A stretch of 64,000 nt of DNA from Limnomonas spitsbergensis (taxonomy: Eukaryota > Chlorophyta > Chlorophyceae > Chlamydomonadales): assembly GCA_037349105.1 (NCBI GenBank), contig JAYJMM010000095.1:2232001-2296000 (forward strand), given 5' to 3'. This document shows, piece by piece, positions 59,601 through 64,000 of the stretch. Under the pieces are notes generated by a model that was given only the letters and a program-made list of their open reading frames with translations, made no database searches and was not told the DNA's origin. Both the position numbers and the translations under genes were made by a program. Each line of letters begins with the position of its first letter. Position 1 is the stretch's first letter.

Positions 59601-59759
59601 CAGCCCTTCGATGGCGACATGGATGCCTTTGGAATAACAAGGTGGCGTTCAGGTGGGGCAAAAGTACCACCGACAAATGCCCCTTGTGTGGAGAGCATGA
59701 CGGTGCAGGCCATATCACAGGCGCATGCAGGCACCCCGAAATGCAAAAGATGTACATAG
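50610..59759 (+). CDS. Retrotransposon polyprotein: proteases, APE, RT, PHD, RNase H
   Basis: One frame of 3,049 codons. Residues 100-250 resemble a Josephin cysteine protease: EKQEGLFCQAHAMAMLMG with Cys110, then His227 and Asp242 (WYWLD). Residues 350-500 resemble an OTU protease: EGDCYFDSLAHL with Cys359 and His495 (GHFEPML). Residues 762-1012 are an APE-type endonuclease: Asn768, Glu795, GDWN at 916-919, SRIDDI and SDHTPL with His1004. The RT spans about 1345-1640: GKSPGPDG, motif A Asp1494 (VDFSSAF), QGDTLSPLLF, and motif C as FAYD at 1601-1604, where Tyr1603 replaces the first catalytic Asp. A C4HC3 PHD finger uses Cys2229, 2232, 2253, 2256, His2261, Cys2264, 2280 and 2283. RNase H has Asp2759, Glu2809, Asp2827, His2879 and Asp2889, all intact. 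The frame ends out of phase with the true C-terminus. Confidence 0.9.
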   Translation: MASPNKKAWLLKYMLKQSRRLTRKWNNPGAQGFKDPWLKHTGKYRSQERTDCNYHKEVNARRANQDRHTEGTYSRQIGGGANWIKQKLTHKGNHTIPEGIHYEKQEGLFCQAHAMAMLMGAPLTHTKWEIMDWFMSQRQKPTYGHHRYTLMPDQLQFQSNGNFTNTAWAFYAFENYGMDYRMLMDQRSDLLKLTVDTLDKLLKDLQDKEKYQFDAFVVITKEATYRHASTLRRYKDKWYWLDSEKKSRAVISGGGMEADLNMRNLRDKAYEVCGYFHANSLAECRNACLNFPPIRHPRGASLSPITILDSPTPMPLRNRVSLPLGPDSQCVQDIKQMFLQQSGLQIISGPHFSFSEGDCYFDSLAHLSGIPPSMLRGLGVQTFRQALSQGRQDAVRSLTTLIYQQVHGTDSRHKLCDWARRMATPCDGNTGEGLWADGVITHWTVMALQITVHQHQLSESDGERSIVSQLLGVQPTNDAAPALHVWFSGNTLAGHFEPMLPLAASRNPTSTLPPNSLTALRDRCLNEASGLPDEKTLLQAFVLLMQTWDDFLRDIGDCTSKTIRFMFPCIQGPVLPDSITSIIVRAKRIVQYVQPRHGPARNDELNHLMRLSFPDQDATMGQDDTSNINAAPPTHVTVFDPPRCAIKGRTIQGHEKINGAERTKQNKMAPKAYVRKLKKKQTKCNTALPHTTEGKKKNKLLQPLIISYLTNLITSAPEPAQQKAKVKQILKNKSAQENKSLPRQPSAPPHREDQTACQPATLRMITANVQGAYTAKYDIEMTIQQHNPDILVLTETNMLPKRKKARWLQEALQGYQYWACTHSEHGRGLRGVIIAIKEHIAVLGKATRTEGDNCNGRILNVAINLPHSRPINITGVYAPAGCSPEEETERLKMYSILTESMQETHNCNPFCHIMLGDWNATLLQGDRSSGHTYHKDETHRKFVEAVELSPLEMTLSPRGHTYTHLNGTSESQTTSRIDDILTNLDMSIIKSKTNVLQIGTQSDHTPLLGIIELRNTGIFIPTVKKQPTRPSTRVLVRPISLTDKTAFANKISTFSEGIAGETRDLHQKMQLVIKEDIQPYFNRIESEDGKTSNRLPIIQGLNAAVKVNELSEQLLSALQKTQAIALQTCECKNTNPSGTHLRSRVLSRKRVMLCKHFHACHEIRNEVRNTAIDTTTGMQEIIANQTNLPSGMEKRLHEAATLETNMGMNSGQILSQVIRGIRAEIQTMDKGQDKQNLDQAIKATRDLINKKPKMANRNIFKKPASGTNYKALVDPATNHITDDPKKMISIVEEHFTKLLTPCAPKSGKYHPHEVTRQYPWTKGPDKFTLETLATRLPNRPWLHRTIQQYSVFEECLHTLSDGKSPGPDGIVNELLKMMTHEFKECMHMLMIIMWATGVTPDEWKQSTTQLLEKGTDETLIDKKRPIGMLNALYKLWTRLQTRAMSDYAEKHLLLSSTQKGFRTKASTMDQLQMLVMALEDARHTGQNIYNLQVDFSSAFNMMDHDILLMIMYDLGFPTDAVDAVKNLYMGATTQVRWGTELTGKIPMGRGSIQGDTLSPLLFLIYIEPLLRWAQVGARGYMFGCIDDMNARMEHSLSNAAFAYDLSMLTSKLSDLHVQAEKLSLYSDFTKMKVNTGKTLVSGVLYQNMRTGLYGNKDALVQVRRQLENQIMVQGQYVQHLPPIDPFRYLGAELTMTLDWKFQHQNLIKKARQKIEELQASHATPRQIKHIIETTIKPSISNTFGITPCTGADLQILDSIMATAVKKAYGLWTCANSATVHQDVASFGLGCASLATEYARKNTELLITSLRDEGRMGTVTRSLLEKQLKYMGGCPTGFKDTQQAKHCMRLRQLSHITDNDLIIMKSKVQQFTAHTPELAQALEQLNPATATLPATDPLNAYTLLQPLFHLGITHLADLTEQGGKHLMDGRGLRNRYGRNVKDKHIIALNRLSVMANNGPGADKDLRDMIRKRNTTLSLPKDQREIHEGNMYITAIARNPMPTGTMFQASLHPDQTLITQYLNTKDIGTPTTTKTERPGDLANIPDPTQQQEGRANLTGQQGSKKKQHWRKDPTLHRDKKRQGCSSITSLRKEIAAPRRKCQTTGTCLCTRHDYKRKEAEHIFAFAKSKISEGERAATVIQEMYGHTNQVAAITGWRMVTEPSKGRYQKGKDRIKQIQYQVTWHPSIIDEWAIPYHGMAGYTPEKIEACCRKTLGLGQDLHAHDWAGVAACEGCWNPHSLQYDDASGCYDDIITCDVCYKYYHVQCLGQPVDWRPTQDKWTCPACTHATSTTQVEGLVRVTWKPSWEPEEMLLTEENTAALLRQWVSENHDQPPARTSEGTMLDRHLSNMAQQGFHQNHSSWDTTLGDNIREMITFDMEPINPQLDIDAPTGECKIEVREIETWNPKSTTQIMTTEMACVYKGNGRCVGTIAKDRLITLRRLYEQAADEGIHAKMTPPPSSFEEEMVDLIIRHKEGTKTQTKQMQDNFSIPPQFRALIDTHFGVYKERFSSPLQVRDHATTYWSIYPRDQAFQAQTNAFQHRWTGYSHAFPNRDEPSLEKAVRWAVRSADMTREPTATVLYLPRGMKSSGKPSYQKWLDKYPKYCTRIASTKSSPFPLWKEESWTQGATPPPMHKCHMDIIVVWNKEAQSEQIGWKQDLLIRLLRTTLAQVEKHPQARANPLLTATWTQPPPPCGDRVEEGQGELSHAQPMIGSSSFQRSPRDTDIPRATEVDPVDACNCLQWFQENSALKHNWREIAYTDGSCIETSLKEGRKVQLTGAGLHIPSATPDQQDITINPAGEGPTNTINRAELAGIYGALVKRQTKIAVDSATSLCQIRKAIRSPMSLTYHKHRDLLQYIVGQLQLMASQGKIVEFHKVKAHNGDIGNEKADGVAKRAATQKGECDLTVPVSSEPSQYGSFWLFTKPDEEDPNQVEPQGLEDLKGALKTHIHERQKLGRSNIDSVYFQGWQRLQSIANGGMGPSATVSLTTRESLWPRRKQPFDGDMDAFGITRWRSGGAKVPPTNAPCVESMTVQAISQAHAGTPKCKRCT

Positions 59760-60382
59760 AGCGCCACCATGGCACAGGAAGGATTTTGCTGAGGGCTGTA
59801 TCGAAAGGCAGCATGGGAGGGGACATTGTCATGGCAGACCTGGGAACGGCCGAGAAGTGTGAGAGAGCAGGAGCACCAGCCATGCTAGTGAATAAAGTCC
59901 CCTCATTCTTAATCCCCCACGCTGAGGCACCAGCACTTGGAGCCGTCCAAAGGAAAATAAAAATGCAGCCTGACATGTTGTTGATGCAAACGACAGGACA
60001 AAAGAAGGACGCTGCAGTCCACATTGGGGAATTCAAGTATTGTAGAGACACCGAGCATGGGGACCAATTAAAAGCTTGCTTAAACCAGCACACCGACCTT
60101 GTTGACCTACTAATCTTGAACGGGCACCAGCGAAACAACATATAAATTATCCCAATCTTGATCGGCACATCGGGCACTATTTATAATAAGCACACAATTG
60201 AAGCCATGATGTCTCTTGGGATCTCCGCGTTCCATGCTAAGAAATGCGCCCAGAAAATGCATGTCCATTCGATAAAACTCTTGCATAGCATAGTGCAAAC
60301 CAGACGTAGACTCGAATATTTTTCCGCCACGAAGCCTGTCATTGGGCCAACTAAACACACCCATAAGAGAAAACCACCGTGA
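59534..60382 (+). pseudogene. Out-of-frame C-terminus: CCHC finger and restriction-like endonuclease
   Basis: This frame, shifted by one base relative to the 3,049-codon frame, continues the protein. A pre-finger segment (TALRWRHGCLWNNKVAFRW) leads to a C-x2-C-x7-H-x4-C finger (CPLCG at 59678, His at 59711, Cys at 59726). The endonuclease core is visible as PD (59969-59974) followed by E-x-K (59,029 bases later numbering 60029-60037, GEFKYC). A TAA at 60143-60145 interrupts the domain, but the same frame then runs on with IIPILIGTSGTIY and HSIVQTRRRLE to a stop at 60380-60382. The shift most likely occurred in the G-rich stretch 59533-59547. A one-base loss or an assembly error explains it most simply. 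Confidence 0.82.
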
Positions 60383-60428
60383 GGAAGTTGCTTCTTTCTT
60401 CTTGCCTCATGGTAACGGCGCGGATGTG

Positions 60429-60504
60429 GCTACGCCCCCAAGCTGCGTTGTTTCCTTAACATCCACGTCCCAATAGGGCGTAGCTTTCTTTCTTTCTTTC
60501 TTTC
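60429..60504 (+). repeat. 3' hairpin and CTTT tail of the retrotransposon
   Basis: A perfect 9-bp inverted repeat (gctacgccc at 60429-60437, gggcgtagc at 60476-60484) is followed directly by about five CTTT units up to the target duplication. Such a terminal stem plus short tandem tail is a usual recognition region for LINE reverse transcriptases. Confidence 0.7.
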
Positions 60505-60515
60505 TTGCATTCATT
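60505..60515. repeat. Candidate target-site duplication, right
   Basis: The right copy of the 11-mer ttgcattcatt lies immediately after the CTTT tail. See 49535-49545. Confidence 0.7.
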
Positions 60516-60520
60516 GCTCA

Positions 60521-60715
60521 AAGGGCCCAATTCCACCTGCGCCTCGCCGGGATTAATCCCGGTGTCAGTTTTTCTGGTTGGAAACAGAGGGCTGGGGAAT
60601 ACAGCAAGGGCCCAATTCCACTTGTCACCGGAACGCGGAAAATGCAATTCCACTTGAGCACGCAAGATGTTCGGGTACGGGCGAAACCAAATCTCTTTAC
60701 ATTACAGCCTGTCAA
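60521..60715 (+). repeat. Iterated-end repeat, right copy
   Basis: This is the direct-orientation partner of 48951-49123. It opens with aagggcccaattccac, contains two further aattccactt words and ends with gttcgggtacgg, aaccaaatctcttta and cagcctgtcaa. It also holds a perfect 16-bp palindrome (ccgggattaatcccgg, 60547-60562). Confidence 0.75.
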
Positions 60716-61119
60716 CCAGCCTCTGTGCTTTTTGTGCTGCTAGGCGCTGCTCTTGTGTTTTCTTTTCTCGTTTGCGCTGATCTTTGCTCTTTGCGGTGCT
60801 CTTTGCGCTCCTCTGCGCGCTGATCTTTGCGCTGATCTTTGTTCCTTGTGCTGCTCTTGTCTTTGCGTAGCACGTTGTGCTGTTCTTTGCGCTGTTCTTT
60901 GCTCTGTTCTTTGCTCTGTTCTTTGCTCTGTTCTTTGCTCTGTTCTTTGCTCTGTTCTTTGCTCTGTTCTTTGCGCTGTTCTTTGCGCTGTTCTTTGCGC
61001 TGTTCGCTGCTCTGTGCGCTTTGCTCTTTGTGGTGCTCTTTGCGCCACTCCATGCGCGCGCTGATCTCTGCAAAGGCGCCTGCAAGATCTTTGCCGCCGT
61101 CAGACGGATTGCCAGCCAT
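60712..61119 (-). CDS. Lys/Glu/Gln-repeat protein inside the TIR element
   Basis: A 135-codon frame starts MAGNPSDGGKDLAGAFAEI and soon becomes a tandem tetrapeptide repeat of the form EQ(R/S)K, encoded by a 12-bp minisatellite at about 60880-61010. The product would be a long, highly charged helix, if it is made. All three minus-strand frames stay open across the repeat, which weakens the case for coding. The non-repetitive start of about 30 residues is the best argument that it is real. Confidence 0.4.
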   Translation of the reverse strand: MAGNPSDGGKDLAGAFAEISARMEWRKEHHKEQSAQSSEQRKEQRKEQRKEQSKEQSKEQSKEQSKEQSKEQSKEQRKEQHNVLRKDKSSTRNKDQRKDQRAEERKEHRKEQRSAQTRKENTRAAPSSTKSTEAG

Positions 61120-61239
61120 GACGAAAGAGACCGTGGAGAAAGAGAGATAAATTGAACGAGATGAATGAAACGAATTACGCGCGCGACCGAGAGTGATAAT
61201 CAAGTGATGAAATGGAGCCACGCCTCGCTGTCACGCTTA

Positions 61240-61315
61240 TCCGTACCCGGCGAGGCTTGAGTTTTGCATCGACCCCCTGGGCACGATGCAAAAATCATGC
61301 CTCGCCGGGTACGGA
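61240..61315. repeat. Foldback hairpin
   Basis: Outer arms 61240-61256 and 61299-61315 are perfectly complementary (17 bp, tccgtacccggcgaggc). Inside them, 61262-61271 and 61284-61293 form a second 10-bp stem (ttttgcatcg). The whole can fold as a two-part hairpin within the TIR element. Confidence 0.85.
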
Positions 61316-61771
61316 TTATGGGTGGGCAGGATCCCGAACACGATCCCGAACACTAGTGGAATTGACTTTTGTCTAGCTGGCACTATTTTTCGAGTTCCGG
61401 ACACAGGTGGAATTGGGCCCAAAATAGGATCGATGCAAAATATGGCACTTAACGGGTACGGCAGCGCCACGCTGGCGCCACGCTGGCGTTCCGGTGCCAT
61501 TCCGGTGACAAGTGGAATTGGGGAGGGTGGGCTGGCATGCCATTTCCGCGTTCCGGTGACAAGTGGAATTGGGCCCATAACAATAGCCGTTTTTGTTTGT
61601 AGGCCACTTCAAAGAACCATTCCCATGCCAAAGTCAGGATTGGGGATGAGTAAGAATGCAAAATCAAAGGACAACATCCGCAATGACCACACAAATGTAG
61701 GGGACATAGCCAGGTAGGGTGCGCAGCCTACATACAAGCAGGCAGAGGAGATCCCAGAGACCTCAATACTG

Positions 61772-61960
61772 AGGACAAGTAGCCCGCACCCCAGCAGGGC
61801 TGCAACGCATGCTTGATGCCTTGCATGAATATGCGGCACATAAACAGCTTCAGGTCAATGTCAGTAAGACAGAGAATGTCAGAGATCATGGAGTTTGGCA
61901 GCCGCTTAGCAGCGCAGCGCCGACAGCCAGCCCATGTTTGCGTTTATGGCCCTGACCGTG
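61772..61960 (+). pseudogene. LINE RT fragment, sense copy
   Basis: The plus strand encodes AGLQRMLDALHEYAAHKQLQ then VNVSKTEN, the segment just after the RT catalytic box. It is an inverted copy of the end of the LINE frame at 62512-62660. The nucleotide match continues past the shared ggagtttggcagccgctta word. Confidence 0.75.
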
Positions 61961-62511
61961 CCGTGTTGAAGCCTTGTCAAGAATTCAAGGTCTTAAGCAT
62001 CACTCAACACGAAGGCGGCGGCCTGAAGAGGGAAATGTGCACGCCCTATTCCTGGTGCGGCTCCTAGCCTGCACCAACACGGCGCCCACCGTAGGCTGGA
62101 ACCAAGCGCAACAGGCGGCCGCAGTCCTGGCGGGGTCCTAGGCGTATCCTCTGCCAATTGCGTGAAGCTGCACCTGCTGGTAGGCTGCGTCCACTACGTG
62201 TAGCACGTCTGGGACGGGGAGCGGATGCATGTCAGAGACTGCCTCACACAGTTTGGCAGCTGCTCCACGCTCCAACACAGCCGCTAGCCGGATGCGCGTA
62301 GACAGATGATGCCTTCAACGCACCCTGGCGGCCATGCGACAACCACGATGCAACGCGGCAGCCAGAGGCGCCTCCCTACCTTGAATGGCTTTACTCATGC
62401 TGCTGCTTTCGTGCTGAATGATGCCCAATGGTTTGGATTATGGGACACCCTATAGCATTGTTCTATCTGAGCCGTGCATGCAGACATGGGCTAGCTGACG
62501 GCGTTGCGCTT

Positions 62512-63519
62512 CTAAGCGGCTGCCAAACTCCAAAATCTCTGTTTTCTGACGTTGACCTGCAGATGTTTGACCGCAGCATGTTTATGCAGGGCATTTAGCA
62601 TGCACTGCAGCCCTGCCGGGCTGCTGGCTAGTAGGGAGAGATCATCCGCATACAAGAGGCACCGGAGTCGCCGCCCTGCCCCCAGTGCAATGCCCTCTGC
62701 CGGGCACTGGGCTGCGATCTTGCCTGGCGGGTCGCTGATATAGAGGCTGAAGAGGAGGGGGCTGAGAGGGAAGCCCTGCTTGATACCGCGGGTGCAAGGC
62801 ACAGAGCCAGTGCTTTTAGGGCCATCTGTGAGCGTGTAGACGGCACCGTGATATAGTGCTTGCACATCGCGTAACATGCCGGATGGCATGTGAGGGTGCT
62901 CTGGCAGATGCCGCCAGAACTGCTCCTGTGGTACACTATCACGGTAGGCATTGGTGTAGCCCACACAGGCCATATGCAGCTTGTCACCGCCTCCGGCCAC
63001 CCGCTGTGCATGGACTGCATGCCTCAAGAGGAAAGCAGCCTGAAGCGTGCTACGGCGCCGCTTAAATCCAAACTGCCCAGGAGGGATATGCACGTGCAAT
63101 CGCGCCCACTGATCAGTGATGGCGGTGAGCATGCTAGCATACTGTATCCGGTATAACACGCTGGTGATGGCAATGGGCCGGTACTTACCAGGGGCAAGAG
63201 GGTCGCCTTTCTTATAAATAGGCTGAATTCGGACAGGCTGCCAGGCAATTCTGAAGTGAAGAGCCAGGGCTGGCTTCTGACGAAGGAGCAAGATTGGCGT
63301 CAGATCATGCGGAGGTACCAGTATCTGGTGAGGAGGAGGATGGGGGAAATCCCTGATGAGATGGAGGGCTGGAGCTCTAGGGGAAGGAGCTAACTGCGGC
63401 TCAACGGACGGTTGGCAAGTCATGACCTTTGAGGGGGGTGGCTGGCAACAAACTATTTCATCAGCAACGACACCCAAGAGCGCAGCAAATCTATCGAGGC
63501 ACGTAAGGAGTAAACACAA
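62512..63519 (-). pseudogene. LINE reverse transcriptase, long open fragment
   Basis: A frame of about 335 codons on the minus strand covers most of an RT domain: PIYKKGDPLAPGKYRPIAIT, GQFGFKRRRSTLQAA, the motif A region as VGYTNAYRDSV (an unusual form in which the expected catalytic Asp is not evident), IKQGFPLSPLLFSLYI and an intact YADDLSLLA. It stops soon after KHLQVNV. Neither endonuclease nor RNase H is attached, so this is a truncated copy even though the frame is open. It differs from the Dualen-type RT and resembles the decayed LINE at the left end of the window. Confidence 0.82.
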
Positions 63520-64000
63520 AATTTGTTTGTAAAACGAAACCGTACCCGAGGGGGGAGCAAAAACAAAAATTTCGGCCCCATCCCCCTTTTGTGTATAGCT
63601 TAACGATAGCGTTCCATAGCTGTTTCAAAATGTGTTTTGGCCCAGGGGGGTGGGAGATATGGGGGGGGGCAAAGTTGGGGGGGGGGGGGGGGGGGGTCCC
63701 CCAAAAATCCCATGTTTTTTTCAAACTTCTTACATTTTTTTATGTAGGTCTGTTGAGGCTGGCAGCGGCACTTATGTGTTCTGCTTGCCAACATGAGTCC
63801 ATTTACATCCTAAAATGTTGCTTGAATTACCACATGACCCCTGTCCCCCCCACACTGAGGGTTTGGCTCCATTGGACACACCATGAAACCAGTTGAGTCA
63901 TTCTTAGTTGACTGTTGGCAAGTCACCACCTAACGAATTAAAATATACCAGCAGAAGCGCCTTAACGAGCTGATAAAAACACCCCTTACATGCCCTGCAA
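63520..64000. other. Unassigned end with a poly-G run
   Basis: No gene is supported. A run of 20 G residues lies at 63677-63696, with a shorter one at 63661-63669. The rest is A/T-rich and featureless to me. Confidence 0.5.

Larger units (their letters stand above)
49546..60504 (+). mobile_element. Dualen/RandI-type LINE retrotransposon, near full length
   Basis: The element is 10,959 bp between two copies of an 11-bp candidate target duplication and ends in a CTTT tail. Its long second reading frame combines an AP-type endonuclease, reverse transcriptase and RNase H with a C-terminal CCHC finger and restriction-like endonuclease; possession of both endonuclease types defines the Dualen group of green-algal LINEs. 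The A- and C-rich plus strand differs from neighbouring host exons. The copy looks recent, because a 3,049-codon frame is unbroken, yet it carries a changed catalytic RT residue, a frame shift and one stop codon. It is not expected to be autonomous as it stands. Confidence 0.88.
60608..61576. mobile_element. 1-kb element with perfect 34-bp inverted termini
   Basis: Arms 60608-60641 and 61543-61576 are perfect reverse complements over 34 bases, beginning gggcccaattccacttgt. Further partial copies of the same word lie inside both ends (about 60642, 61357, 61406 and 61511). No target duplication is evident. No transposase is encoded, so I read it as a nonautonomous terminal-inverted-repeat element; the superfamily is not determined. 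Confidence 0.7.

Noticed and set aside
48951..60715. LTR retrotransposon defined by direct repeats on both sides
   Set aside because: The body has LINE enzymes (APE, RLE), no integrase or aspartic protease, and its own target duplication lies inside the repeats.

Overview
The window looks like nuclear DNA of a eukaryote, most likely a green alga (Chlorophyta). Genes are cut into many short exons with GT-AG introns, the alternation of gene and repeat is dense, candidate TGTAA poly(A) signals follow two genes, and the large retroelement has the architecture of the Dualen/RandI LINEs described from Chlamydomonas. The genus cannot be fixed from this sequence alone. All exon models here were built by eye from splice signals, reading-frame phase and family similarity.

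Layout. 1-2.2 kb: decayed LINE reverse transcriptase. 4.9-6.4 kb: a 44-bp minisatellite. 7.0-8.5 kb (+): a four-exon gene for a small secreted protein I do not recognise. 11.0-21.3 kb (-): a sugar-porter-type MFS transporter in at least 12 exons. 21.7-25.3 kb (+): a P-loop kinase. 26.0-33.7 kb (-): a second MFS protein of the drug:H+ antiporter (DHA1) type in 14 exons. 34.8-40.8 kb (+): beta-ureidopropionase (PYD3/UPB1), complete in 10 exons. 43.3-47.8 kb (-): an unrecognised Gln/Pro/Gly-rich protein in 9 phase-consistent exons. Host genes alternate in strand, giving head-to-head pairs (MFS1/kinase, MFS2/PYD3) and tail-to-tail pairs. I see no evidence that they form one pathway; PYD3 catalyses the last step of reductive pyrimidine catabolism.

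From 48.9 kb onward the window is mobile DNA. A nearly full-length 11-kb Dualen-type retrotransposon (49,546-60,504) is bounded by a candidate 11-bp target-site duplication. It encodes, in order, a Josephin-like cysteine protease, an OTU-like cysteine protease, an AP-type endonuclease, a reverse transcriptase, a PHD finger, an RNase H, a CCHC finger and a restriction-like endonuclease. It carries three apparent lesions: the first Asp of the RT FADD box is Tyr, the reading frame shifts before the CCHC/RLE part, and there is a stop inside the RLE. It sits beside a repeat family with iterated ends, a 1-kb element with perfect 34-bp inverted termini encoding a Lys/Glu/Gln-repeat protein, and an inverted pair of LINE fragments.

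A second theme is in the host introns. Many contain degenerate tandem copies of their own splice junctions, with exon edge included, or minisatellites that run directly into a splice site.
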